NCBI GenBank assembly: GCA_041581935.1
Contig: JBFICP010000045.1
Coordinates: 1-17,563 of the forward strand
Direction: 5' to 3'
Length of the DNA: 17,563 nt
DNA from: JAABYT01 sp041581935
GTDB taxonomy: Bacteria; Pseudomonadota; Gammaproteobacteria; HK1
The first letter of the stretch is position 1, and the number at the start of each line of letters is the position of its first letter. Below, in pieces: positions 7,053 to 14,540 of this stretch. The translations under genes were made by a program, and so were the position numbers. A model generated the notes under the pieces. The model was not told the DNA's origin and did not search any database. It worked only from the letters and a program-made list of their open reading frames with translations.

Positions 7053-9065
7053 ATGGCGGCACCCAGGGCAATCGTGCAGCGTGTCGCCGACCTGCGCGAC
7101 AATATCGATTATCACAACTACCGTTACTACGCCCTTGACGATCCCGTCGTTCCCGATGCCGAGTACGATCGGCTGCTGCGCGAGCTGGAAAGGCTCGAGA
7201 ACCAGTATCCGGAGCTGATCACACCTCAGTCCCCGACGCAACGCGTCGGTGCCGCCCCCGTCGAGGGTTTCGGCGAGATCGTGCACACGGTTCCCATGCT
7301 CTCGCTCGCAAATGCGTTCGAAGAGCAGGAGCTCGTGGATTTCGATCGCCGTGTTCGCGAACGCCTGGAGGTAGAGCAGGTCGAGTACTCGGCCGAGACC
7401 AAGCTCGACGGACTGGCCGCGAGCATTCGCTACGAGCAAGGCGTTCTCGTGAGCGCGGCGACCCGCGGCGATGGCAGCCGCGGCGAGGACGTTACGCAGA
7501 ACATCCGTACTATCAAGGCGGTGCCGCTCGGTCTTCGCGGCGACGACTTTCCGCGCGTGCTGGAAGTGCGCGGTGAGGTGTTCATGACCGACGAAGGCTT
7601 CCGCCGGCTCAACGAAGAGCAGCTGCGACGTGGGGAAAAACCCTACGCCAATCCGCGCAACGCCGCCGCCGGGGGGCTCCGACAGCTCGATCCGCGCATC
7701 ACCGCCGCGCGCCCGTTGACCATGTACTGCTATGGCGTCGGCGACGTGCGCGACGGCTGGTTGCCGAATACGCACTCGGGAATACTCGCGCGCTTGAGGA
7801 ACTGGGGGCTGCGCGTCTCGCCGGAAGCTGCGGTCGTGCAGGGCGTGGATGGTTGCAAGCAGTACTATGCGGACATGCTGATACGCCGCGAAAGTCTCGG
7901 TTATGCCATCGACGGGGTGGTTTTCAAGGTCAACAGCGTCGCCGAGCAGGCGGTTCTCGGCGCCGTTTCCCGGGCCCCGCGCTGGGCGGTTGCTTACAAG
8001 TTTCCCGCCGAAGAAGCGCTCACCACAGTGCGCGCCATCGATGTCCAGGTCGGGCGCACCGGCACGCTCACTCCGGTGGCACGCCTCGAGCCGGTCCAGG
8101 TTGGGGGCGTCACCGTGACGAATGCGACGCTTCACAATCAGGACGAGATCGATCGCAAGGACGTTCGCGTCGGCGACACCGTGGTGGTGCGCCGCGCGGG
8201 CGACGTGATTCCGGAGGTGGCGCGGGTTGTGAAGGAGCGACGTCCGCGCCGAACGCGGCGTTTCTACCTGCCGGATCGGTGCCCCGTGTGCGGCTCGGAC
8301 GTGGTTCGCATCGAGGGTGAAGCCGCCGCGCGCTGCAGCGGTGGCCTCTACTGTGCGGCGCAGCGCAAGCAGGCGGTGCGTCACTTCGCCAGCCGCCGCG
8401 CCATGGATATCGAAGGACTGGGCGACAAGCTGGTCGAGCAGCTTGTGGACGCCGGGCTCGTGGGTTCGATCCTGGACGTCTACGCCTTGGATGAGAAGCA
8501 GCTCGCAGGGCTCGAGCGCATGGGCAAGAAATCCGCCGCCAATCTTGTCGCCGCTATCGAGAAGAGCCGCAATACCACATTCGCCCGTTTTCTCTTCGCG
8601 CTCGGAATTCGCGATGTCGGAGAGGCGACGGCACAGACCCTGGCCAATCACTTCGGCGATTTGGATTCATTGCGCTGCGCGGACGAGGAACGGCTGCAGG
8701 AGGTACCGGATGTGGGTCCCGTGGTCGCCAGGCAGATCCGATCGTTCTTCGCCGAGGACCACAACCAGGAAGTCATCGACGGTTTGGCCAAAATTGTGAA
8801 CTGGCCCGTTCAATCGCCCCACGAGGCCGGCGATGCACCGCTCGCCGGCAAGCGCTTCGTGATCACCGGGACTCTCGAGGCCATGCCGCGCAACGAGGCC
8901 AAGCGTCGCCTCGAGGCACTGGGCGCGAAGGTGAGCGGCAGCGTGTCGAAAAAGACGGACTATCTGGTCGCTGGTGCGAACCCGGGCTCGAAGCACGGTA
9001 AGGCGCAGACGCTCGGCATCACTATTCTCGACGAAGAAGCATTCCTCGCGCTCATCGGCGACTGA
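7053..9065 (+). CDS. ligA: NAD-dependent DNA ligase LigA
   Basis: LigA seals nicks in replication and repair using NAD. The product is 670 residues, against 671 in E. coli. I chose the ATG at 7053 and not the in-frame ATG at 7014, because AAGG lies six bases upstream and homology begins there; the upstream start would overlap zipA. The adenylation domain contains Lys117 in the motif TKLDG, the nucleotidyl acceptor. The OB fold is followed by a zinc finger with Cys410, Cys413, Cys428 and Cys434, helix-hairpin-helix repeats, and a C-terminal BRCT domain from about residue 594. The smc-zipA-ligA run is probably one transcript. Its 3' end overlaps the convergent GGDEF gene by 14 bases. Confidence 0.98.
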   Translation: MAAPRAIVQRVADLRDNIDYHNYRYYALDDPVVPDAEYDRLLRELERLENQYPELITPQSPTQRVGAAPVEGFGEIVHTVPMLSLANAFEEQELVDFDRRVRERLEVEQVEYSAETKLDGLAASIRYEQGVLVSAATRGDGSRGEDVTQNIRTIKAVPLGLRGDDFPRVLEVRGEVFMTDEGFRRLNEEQLRRGEKPYANPRNAAAGGLRQLDPRITAARPLTMYCYGVGDVRDGWLPNTHSGILARLRNWGLRVSPEAAVVQGVDGCKQYYADMLIRRESLGYAIDGVVFKVNSVAEQAVLGAVSRAPRWAVAYKFPAEEALTTVRAIDVQVGRTGTLTPVARLEPVQVGGVTVTNATLHNQDEIDRKDVRVGDTVVVRRAGDVIPEVARVVKERRPRRTRRFYLPDRCPVCGSDVVRIEGEAAARCSGGLYCAAQRKQAVRHFASRRAMDIEGLGDKLVEQLVDAGLVGSILDVYALDEKQLAGLERMGKKSAANLVAAIEKSRNTTFARFLFALGIRDVGEATAQTLANHFGDLDSLRCADEERLQEVPDVGPVVARQIRSFFAEDHNQEVIDGLAKIVNWPVQSPHEAGDAPLAGKRFVITGTLEAMPRNEAKRRLEALGAKVSGSVSKKTDYLVAGANPGSKHGKAQTLGITILDEEAFLALIGD

Positions 9066-9924
9066 GCACCGTTCGCGCGTCCTCCTGTGTGGCGATGCGG
9101 TTGCGCCCGAGCGCCTTGGCCCGGTACAGGGACTCGTCGGCTTTCGCCACCAGACGCGCGGCATCGTCTTCGGCCCCGAGCGTCGCGACGCCCAGGCTCG
9201 CCGTCACGTGCAGGCGTGCTCCGGATGTTCGAACGACCAGTATTTCCAAGGCTCTGCGAACCCGCTCGGCGAGCCTGGTCGCGCCCGCAAGGCTCGTATT
9301 GGCGAGCGCGATACAGAACTCCTCGCCACCGTAGCGAAACAGGATGTCGCTGTCGCGGATACAGGCGCGCACGCAGTTGGCAATGGATTTCAACGCCATG
9401 TCGCCGGCTAGGTGCCCGTGCCGATCGTTAATGGACTTGAAGCGGTCGACGTCGAGCATGATGAGTGACAGCGGGGCGCCGTGACGGCGTGACATCTCCA
9501 CCTCGCGATCCAGCACCTGGTGAAGGCTGCTGCGATTGTGGACTCCCGTCAGCGGGTCGCGTACCGACGCGTTGATCGCCTCGCGGTACATGAGGGCGTT
9601 GCGTAGCGGATGCAGCGCGATGGCAATCAGGGCGTCGGCGGCATCCTTGCTCGAATCCGCGAGTGGTTCAGCGCAATAGATACGCAGCTCCCCGAGGGAT
9701 TCCTGTTCGAGAGCGAGCGGAAACATCCGGCAGTGACCGGTGGGATCTCCGACGCTCAAATCAATGGCGCCCGGCTCGTAGGCAAAACGAAGTCCCTGAT
9801 GTGGAACCGAATTTTTCAAATGGCTGCCGAGAATGGCGATCAGGGTTTCGACGTCGAGACTCGTCTGCAGCGCGCACGCGAGCTGCAGGCGCATTTCGTT
9901 ATCGATGTCGTCAGGCGCAGCCAT
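9052..9924 (-). CDS. Diguanylate cyclase with a GGDEF domain and an N-terminal sensor-like domain
   Basis: The enzyme is predicted to make cyclic di-GMP from two GTP. In the 290-residue protein, the C-terminal GGDEF domain (about 120-285) has the active-site loop RYGGEEF (197-203) and metal-binding Asp158 and Asp160 in MLDVDRF. An intact RxxD inhibitory site (Arg190-Asp193) lies five residues before GGEEF, so product inhibition is expected. The N-terminal 115 residues contain no transmembrane segment or signal peptide and look like a small GAF-type cytoplasmic sensor; its ligand is not apparent. The ATG is preceded by GAGG. It starts 28 bases after yciK on the same strand, so it may be the last gene of the mtaD operon. 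It overlaps the 3' end of ligA by 14 bases, tail to tail. No specific symbol is justified. Confidence 0.92.
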   Translation of the reverse strand: MAAPDDIDNEMRLQLACALQTSLDVETLIAILGSHLKNSVPHQGLRFAYEPGAIDLSVGDPTGHCRMFPLALEQESLGELRIYCAEPLADSSKDAADALIAIALHPLRNALMYREAINASVRDPLTGVHNRSSLHQVLDREVEMSRRHGAPLSLIMLDVDRFKSINDRHGHLAGDMALKSIANCVRACIRDSDILFRYGGEEFCIALANTSLAGATRLAERVRRALEILVVRTSGARLHVTASLGVATLGAEDDAARLVAKADESLYRAKALGRNRIATQEDARTVLSRR

Positions 9925-9952
9925 TGACCTCGGGCCTCATTGTAATCGACGA

Positions 9953-10702
9953 TTATTGCGCGTCCAGCGCCTGACCGTGGACGTCATGACTGTCGGGGCC
10001 CATGAGGTAGAGATAGGCGCCCACGATTTCCTGAGGTGTCGGCAGCTGCGCCGGGTTTTCGGCCGGGTAGGCGGCAGCCCGCATGGCGGTGCGCACGCGC
10101 CCCGGATTGATACTGTTCACGCGCACGCGCGCGTTTTTCTCGAGCTCGTCGGCGAGTACCTGCATGAGTCCTTCGACGCCGAACTTGCTGGCGCTATACG
10201 CACCCCAGTAGGCACGCCCGCGCCGACCCACGCCGGAGGAGGTGAACACCACGCTTGCGTCGGGGCTGCGCTTGAGCACCGGGAGGCACGCGCGGGTGAG
10301 CAGAAACGGCGCGTTGAGATTGACCTGGATTACCCTTAGCCACTCGGTGGGCTCGTAGTGCTCGATCGGTGTGAGCGTCCCGAGTCGAGCGGCGTTGTGC
10401 AGCAGCCCGTCGAGCCGGCCGAATTCGTTGTCAACACGCTCGATGAGCTGTGCGTGATCGTCGGGACCGGCGCCTTCGAGGTCCATGGGATAGATGGCAG
10501 GGTCGGGTCCACCCGCATCGAGGATGCGATCGTAGACTTCCTCGAGCTTGCGCACCGTACGTCCGAGAAGGATGACGCTCGCGCCATGGGCGGCGAATGC
10601 CAGTGAAACGGCTCGTCCGATCCCGTCGCCGGCGCCTGTAACGAGAATCACGCGTCCGGCGAGCAGGTCCGGTGAAGGCGAATAGTCCTCAGGAATCTTC
10701 AC
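9953..10702 (-). CDS. yciK: YciK-family short-chain dehydrogenase/reductase
   Basis: This is an NAD(P)-dependent oxidoreductase of the classical SDR fold, cytoplasmic, with unknown physiological substrate. The 249-residue product aligns from end to end with E. coli YciK. It has the cofactor motif TGAGDGIG, LHNAARLG (the NAG-type motif), catalytic Ser in VFTSSGVGRRGRA, and Tyr-x-x-x-Lys as YSASK. It ends with the YciK-like MGPDSHDVHGQ and DAQ. I chose the GTG at 10702: upstream in-frame codons extend into the neighbouring gene and give low-complexity, unlike sequence. GGAGGT lies 14 bases upstream, a long spacing, so the start is less sure than the family. In Pseudomonas the same gene follows ubiG and mupP. 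Here the squalene-synthase-like gene is inserted before it. Confidence 0.92.
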   Translation of the reverse strand: MKIPEDYSPSPDLLAGRVILVTGAGDGIGRAVSLAFAAHGASVILLGRTVRKLEEVYDRILDAGGPDPAIYPMDLEGAGPDDHAQLIERVDNEFGRLDGLLHNAARLGTLTPIEHYEPTEWLRVIQVNLNAPFLLTRACLPVLKRSPDASVVFTSSGVGRRGRAYWGAYSASKFGVEGLMQVLADELEKNARVRVNSINPGRVRTAMRAAAYPAENPAQLPTPQEIVGAYLYLMGPDSHDVHGQALDAQ

Positions 10703-10721
10703 ACCGCTTGTTTCCCACCTC

Positions 10722-11543
10722 CTACCCGCGATACTTCCATGCGATCCACAGCTTGCGCAACGGCGTTGCCGCCGGCGTGCGCTCGAGCACGGCATACTCG
10801 GCGCGCTCGATGGCGCGAAGCTGGGCAAGCGTCATTTCCGCCAGTGCAAGGCGGTTGCACTGGGTGGCGCGATCCCGGTGCGGCATCTCGTCGAGGGTTC
10901 GTTGCAGGTGCCGGCGCGCGGCTTCGGCGACGCTTCGCAGAACTTCCCGCAACGCCTCGCTGGTATGCTCCGCGTCGAGGTCCGCCGCCTCGCACTTTGC
11001 CAGCAGATCGTTCGGAAGATCGGTGCGTCGGTGCGCGCCGCGGCGCCGCGGCCTGCGAATGATCTCGGCGAGCGTCAGGCCGACTCCGAGATGACGGGAC
11101 ACTTCCAAGGTCACGGGGTCGGCGAAGCCGCACAGCTCCGCCGCCATGCATCCGGTGAGGTCGGCGATGCGTTCGCAATGAGTTTCGAGATCGGCGAATG
11201 TCTCGTAGGCGTCGCGCCGCTGATGCTCGGCGAAGGCGCTCAGCACGGCCACGAAGCGCCCGGCATCGAGGCGTTCGCCGCGCATCGATGCCGACAGCAC
11301 GCGCGTGATCGGATGGCGTGGCTCGCCCGCTGCCGCGCGCTGCATCTCGTCGGCCCACCAGCCGAGCTTGGTACGCGCAATGCCTTCGTCGCTGATTTCC
11401 TCGGCCACCTCACGAAACTCCTCGGCGGCGGCGTGCAGCGCGACGAGGGACTCGCGCAGGCCTCGCGGCGCGTACAGCACGCTGTAGTAGAGCGAAGAGC
11501 CCGGCAGCGCCACCTTGTCGCGGCAGTAGTCGTAAGCCGACAT
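10722..11543 (-). CDS. Squalene/phytoene synthase-like protein lacking both Asp-rich motifs
   Basis: The 273-residue product follows the squalene/phytoene synthase family in order: CR and GSSLYY near the N-terminus, SDEGIARTKLGWWADEM at 51-67, HPITR at 78-81, YETFADLE with a following HCERIADLTG, then LGVGLTLAEII and DLPNDLL. The family's catalytic residues are missing. The first motif, normally like DDIVDE, reads REVAEE (44-49). The second, normally like NILRDVxED, reads EIIRRPRRR (160-168), with acidic positions replaced by Arg at 164, 167 and 168. Prenyl diphosphate condensation is therefore unlikely, because these aspartates hold the magnesium. No transmembrane segment is obvious. The start lies three bases after the phosphatase stop (TGA AGC ATG), and yciK follows. 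A non-catalytic role, perhaps binding a prenyl lipid or partner protein, is an inference. Fold assignment is good; function is unknown. Confidence 0.8.
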   Translation of the reverse strand: MSAYDYCRDKVALPGSSLYYSVLYAPRGLRESLVALHAAAEEFREVAEEISDEGIARTKLGWWADEMQRAAAGEPRHPITRVLSASMRGERLDAGRFVAVLSAFAEHQRRDAYETFADLETHCERIADLTGCMAAELCGFADPVTLEVSRHLGVGLTLAEIIRRPRRRGAHRRTDLPNDLLAKCEAADLDAEHTSEALREVLRSVAEAARRHLQRTLDEMPHRDRATQCNRLALAEMTLAQLRAIERAEYAVLERTPAATPLRKLWIAWKYRG

Positions 11544-11546
11544 GCT

Positions 11547-12218
11547 TCAACGGGCGTCGAGCAAGGCGAGCAGCTCGCCGGGCGCCTCGATAGTGGCATC
11601 GGCGCGCCACCGGCGCGCATCGTCCTCGGGTGCGAGGTAGCCGTAGAGCGCGACAACGCTGCGCATGCCGGCGCGGCGCGCTGCAATCACGTCGTTTTCC
11701 GCGTCGCCGACATAGACGCAGTCGGCAGGTCGGCTGCTGGCGAGCCGGCAGGCGTGCAGCAGCGGTTGTGGATGAGGCTTGGCGTTGGCGGTGGTATCGC
11801 CGCTCACGATGCAGGCGGCGCGCCGCTGCGGATCCAGGACGGCCATCAACGGTTCTGTAAACTCGCGTCGCTTGTTGGTGACGATTCCCCAGGTGATGCC
11901 GCGCCCGTCGAGGCCATCCAGCAGGGCCGGCATGCCGGCGACAAGCCGCGTGCGGCGCGCGACGTTGGCGGCGTAGAGCGCGAGAAATCGCCTGAGCACA
12001 CGATCCAATGTCGCGTCGTCGAGAAGTCCACTGCAGGCTCGCTCCGCCATCGCCCGAGCCCCGCGGGATACCAGTGGGCGCAGAATATCTTCCGACACCG
12101 GCTCGATCTGCCAGGTCGCGAGCGCTTCGCCGAGGGCGTCAGCGAGATCCGGTAGCGTGTCGGCAAAAGTGCCGTCCAGATCGAACAGCACGGTATCGGC
12201 TGCGCGACCCGCGATCAC
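11547..12218 (-). CDS. mupP: HAD-family phosphatase, MupP-like (N-acetylmuramate 6-phosphate phosphatase)
   Basis: This is a 223-residue HAD phosphatase of the Gph/MupP group. Motif I is FDLDGT with nucleophile Asp13 and Asp15. Motif II is VTN (Thr114), motif III Lys147 in KPHP, and motif IV GDAEND with Asp172 and Asp176. A small helical cap lies between motifs I and II. In Pseudomonas, the gene directly after ubiG is mupP, which dephosphorylates MurNAc-6-phosphate in the AmgK-MurU cell-wall recycling route. The position here is the same, so I prefer MupP over phosphoglycolate phosphatase, but sequence by eye does not separate them. The start is GTG at 12216-12218, overlapping the ubiG stop in a GTGA arrangement, which implies translational coupling. 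Confidence 0.85.
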   Translation of the reverse strand: MIAGRAADTVLFDLDGTFADTLPDLADALGEALATWQIEPVSEDILRPLVSRGARAMAERACSGLLDDATLDRVLRRFLALYAANVARRTRLVAGMPALLDGLDGRGITWGIVTNKRREFTEPLMAVLDPQRRAACIVSGDTTANAKPHPQPLLHACRLASSRPADCVYVGDAENDVIAARRAGMRSVVALYGYLAPEDDARRWRADATIEAPGELLALLDAR

Positions 12219-12934
12219 CGGTCGACTTCAGCGGCGTGCAACCGCGCGAGGTAATTGACATCGATGTCGGAACCGAGCCGATAGCGCCGCGTCACGGGAT
12301 TGTAAGTGAGCCCCCGGAGCTCTTCGAGAACGAGTCCGGCAGCTTGCGCCCAGCCTCGCAGCTCCGATGGGCGAATGAACTTGGCGTAGTCGTGGGTACC
12401 TCTCGGTAAAAGGCCGAGCACGTACTCGGCACCGATGATCGCAAGCAGATAAGCCTTGGGATTGCGATTGATGGTGGAAAAGAACACCTCACCGCCAGGC
12501 CGCACCAGTCGCGCGCACGCTTCCACCACCGATGCCGGCTCCGGCACGTGCTCGAGCAGCTCCATGCAGGTGACGACATCGAAGTCTCCCGCGTGACGTT
12601 CGGCCATCTGCTCCGCGGTGGCGCACACGTAATCGACGTCCAATCCGCTCTCTTTCAAATGCAGCCGGGCGGTCGCCAGGGCGGCTTCGCTCACGTCGAT
12701 GGCGGTGACGCGCGCACCCCGCACCGCCATGCTTTCGGCGAGAATGCCGCCGCCGCAGCCGACATCGAGCACGCGAAGGTCCGCGAGCCCACTGCCGGCT
12801 TCGACGAAGGCGAGGCGCAGCGGGTTGATGTCGTGAAGCGGCTTGAAGGCGCCCTGCGGGTCCCACCAGCGCGATGCGAAGGCCTCGAAGCGGGCGACCT
12901 CGTCGGCGTCGGTGTTAGTTGGAGGTGTCGTCAT
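12215..12934 (-). CDS. ubiG: Ubiquinone biosynthesis O-methyltransferase UbiG
   Basis: UbiG performs both O-methylation steps of ubiquinone biosynthesis with S-adenosylmethionine. It is cytoplasmic, works near the membrane, and 239 residues is normal. Seen in order are FEAFASRWWD (16-25), the family signature FKPLHDINPLR (30-40), SAM-binding motif I VLDVGCGGG (55-63), acidic Asp80, CMELLEHVPEP, and the C-terminal LTYNPVTRRYRLGSDIDVNYL. The ATG at 12932-12934 lies inside the 3' end of mtaD, a 20-base overlap, and the stop overlaps the next start. No strong ribosome-binding site precedes it, so coupling to mtaD translation is likely. It implies a ubiquinone-using respiratory chain. Confidence 0.97.
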   Translation of the reverse strand: MTTPPTNTDADEVARFEAFASRWWDPQGAFKPLHDINPLRLAFVEAGSGLADLRVLDVGCGGGILAESMAVRGARVTAIDVSEAALATARLHLKESGLDVDYVCATAEQMAERHAGDFDVVTCMELLEHVPEPASVVEACARLVRPGGEVFFSTINRNPKAYLLAIIGAEYVLGLLPRGTHDYAKFIRPSELRGWAQAAGLVLEELRGLTYNPVTRRYRLGSDIDVNYLARLHAAEVDR

Positions 12935-14246
12935 CGAAGATCATGCGTTCCCGCCACTCGTTGGCGTTGGCGATCAGCGCTTCGCGGTCCAGGGTGAGGA
13001 GATTGCGATTTTTGACCACCTGCCGGCCCGCGATCCACACGTTGGTGACCAGGCTCCTGCTGGCGGCGTAGACAACGTGTGACAGCGGATCGTGAACCGG
13101 CTGGGTCTCGATATCTCCGAGGTTTATGGCGACCACGTCCGCCGACTTACCCGGTCGCAGCGAGCCAATGTCGTCGTCAAGACCGAGCGCGCGGGCGCCG
13201 GCGAGTGTCGCCATCTCCAATGCCGCCGCCGCCGGCAGGGCGGCGGCGCTGCCGGCGACGCCCTTGGCCAGCAGCGCCGCGGTTCGCATCTCCCCGTGGA
13301 TGTCGAGATCGTTGTTGCTCGCGGCACCGTCGGTGCCGAGTGCCACGTTGACTCCGGCCTCGAGCAGCTGCTCGACCGGGCAGAAACCGTTGGCGAGCTT
13401 GAGATTGGATTCGGGACAGTGCACGACGTTTGCGGCACATTCGGCGAGGCGCGCGATTTCCGCCTCCTCGAGATGAATCATGTGCACCGCCACCAGCCGG
13501 TGGTTGAGAAGACCGAGGCGATCGAGGCGCGCGAGCGGGCGCTCGCCGCAGTCGCGCACGCTGCCCGCGACCTCGTCGGCGGTTTCGTGCACATGCGTGT
13601 GGACCGGGATGTCCAGCTCGTCGGCGAGCGTGCGTACGCGCGCGAACGCCGCATCGGAGACGCTGTACGGCGCATGGGGTGTGAAGGCGGTTCGAATGAG
13701 CGGGTCGTCCTTGAACATATCGTGCACCTCCGTGCCCTTGGCCAGGTACTCGTCGGTGTCCCGCGCCCAGACAGTAGGAAAGTCCACGACGATGAGGCCG
13801 ATGGTTGCGCGCATGCCGCACTCGCTGGCGACCCGGCCGGCCTCGTCGGGGTAAAAGTACATGTCGTTGAAGCAGGTCACGCCGCCGCGCATCATCTCCG
13901 CACAGGCGAGCCGCGTGCCGTCGCGCACCAGCGCATCGTTGACCCAACGTTGCTCTGCCGGCCAGATATGCTCGTGGAGCCATTCCATGAGCGGCAGATC
14001 GTCGGCCACGCCGCGAAACAGCGTCATGGCCGCATGGGTGTGGGCGTTGACGAGTCCCGGAATGAGCGCATGCCCGGTGAGCGTGAGCTCTCGGTCCGCC
14101 CGGTAGCGGGCACGCGCCTCGTCGCTCGGGAGCAGCGCATGGATGCGCCCGTGGTGCATGGCCACGCTGTGCTCGGTGAGCACCTGGCCGCGAGGTTGCA
14201 CCGGAATCACCCAGGAGGCGTGGACTAGCGAGTCGATGTGCTCCAT
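12915..14246 (-). CDS. mtaD: 5'-methylthioadenosine/S-adenosylhomocysteine deaminase (TRZ/ATZ amidohydrolase)
   Basis: This metal-dependent amidohydrolase is predicted to deaminate methylthioadenosine or S-adenosylhomocysteine. The 443-residue protein compares with about 444 for the Pseudomonas gene at the same locus. Metal and catalytic residues are visible: His69 and His71 in NAHTHAA, His218 and Glu221 in THVHETADEV, His255 in VHMIHL, and Asp306 in LGTDGAASNNDLDI. I chose the ATG at 14244-14246, where family homology starts. An in-frame ATG at 14435 would add 63 Arg-rich residues with no family match and would swallow the candidate promoter at 14358-14387. Its 3' end overlaps ubiG by 20 bases. 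It heads the operon, next to a SAM-consuming enzyme whose by-product it may remove. Substrate preference within the family cannot be read from sequence alone. Confidence 0.92.
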   Translation of the reverse strand: MEHIDSLVHASWVIPVQPRGQVLTEHSVAMHHGRIHALLPSDEARARYRADRELTLTGHALIPGLVNAHTHAAMTLFRGVADDLPLMEWLHEHIWPAEQRWVNDALVRDGTRLACAEMMRGGVTCFNDMYFYPDEAGRVASECGMRATIGLIVVDFPTVWARDTDEYLAKGTEVHDMFKDDPLIRTAFTPHAPYSVSDAAFARVRTLADELDIPVHTHVHETADEVAGSVRDCGERPLARLDRLGLLNHRLVAVHMIHLEEAEIARLAECAANVVHCPESNLKLANGFCPVEQLLEAGVNVALGTDGAASNNDLDIHGEMRTAALLAKGVAGSAAALPAAAALEMATLAGARALGLDDDIGSLRPGKSADVVAINLGDIETQPVHDPLSHVVYAASRSLVTNVWIAGRQVVKNRNLLTLDREALIANANEWRERMIFDDDTSN

Positions 14247-14357
14247 TTGGCCGGTGATCCCCTTGCCGAAAGCTGCGGTTACGAACTGCCGGGGGCGGTC
14301 TTGCGTCGGGGTGCGGTCGCCCCGTCGGTGAAAACGCCCTTTTTCGAGGGCCCGCGA

Positions 14358-14387
14358 ATGATATCGGTCCGCGATTGCGCACGCCAA
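14358..14387 (-). promoter_or_regulatory. Candidate sigma-70 promoter for the mtaD-ubiG operon
   Basis: On the minus strand, TTGGCG (14382-14387) and TATCAT (14358-14363, five of six consensus bases) are 18 bases apart. Transcription would begin near 14351, about 105 bases before the mtaD ATG. This agrees with the shorter mtaD start. Confidence 0.4.
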
Positions 14388-14459
14388 TGCGGGCCCGTTT
14401 CTAAGGTGCCGGGCGCGGCCCTCCGCGGTCTTCAAATTAATGCTCTAAACAGCTGAATG

Positions 14460-14468
14460 TGGTATGAT
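14460..14468 (+). promoter_or_regulatory. Extended -10 promoter of gyrA
   Basis: TGGTATGAT fits the TGnTATAAT extended -10 pattern, with one mismatch in the hexamer, inside a locally AT-rich stretch of an otherwise GC-rich region. No good -35 hexamer is visible at 15-19 bases upstream, which is typical of extended -10 promoters. Transcription would start near 14475, giving a leader of about 65 bases. Confidence 0.55.
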
Positions 14469-14540
14469 TTTTGGGTTTAAGCGCGCGCCCTTTCTGACAT
14501 CACTCGAGGTGAGCTGAATTGATGATTCCGGAACGACTGC

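Larger units (their letters stand above)
14247..14540. other. Divergent intergenic region between mtaD and gyrA
   Basis: These 294 bases hold no credible gene. They carry the gyrA extended -10 element on the plus strand and a candidate mtaD promoter on the minus strand, described separately. A short GCCCT/AGGGC stem with a TTTTCG loop lies at 14336-14351. I looked for an S-adenosylhomocysteine riboswitch on the minus strand, because of the mtaD function, and did not find its conserved core. Confidence 0.6.

Noticed and set aside
7041..8651. A 536-codon minus-strand open frame opposite ligA
   Set aside because: It is explained by codon bias in ligA and shows no family motif.
10878..12155. A 425-codon plus-strand open frame across the synthase-like gene and the phosphatase
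   Set aside because: It spans two well-supported minus-strand genes and their junction and shows no conserved motif.
14247..14400. A possible S-adenosylhomocysteine riboswitch before mtaD
   Set aside because: The conserved core sequences of that riboswitch are not present on the minus strand; only a short, weak stem is visible.
14247..14435. A longer mtaD start at 14435
   Set aside because: The added 63 residues are Arg-rich and unlike the family, and the candidate promoter lies within them.
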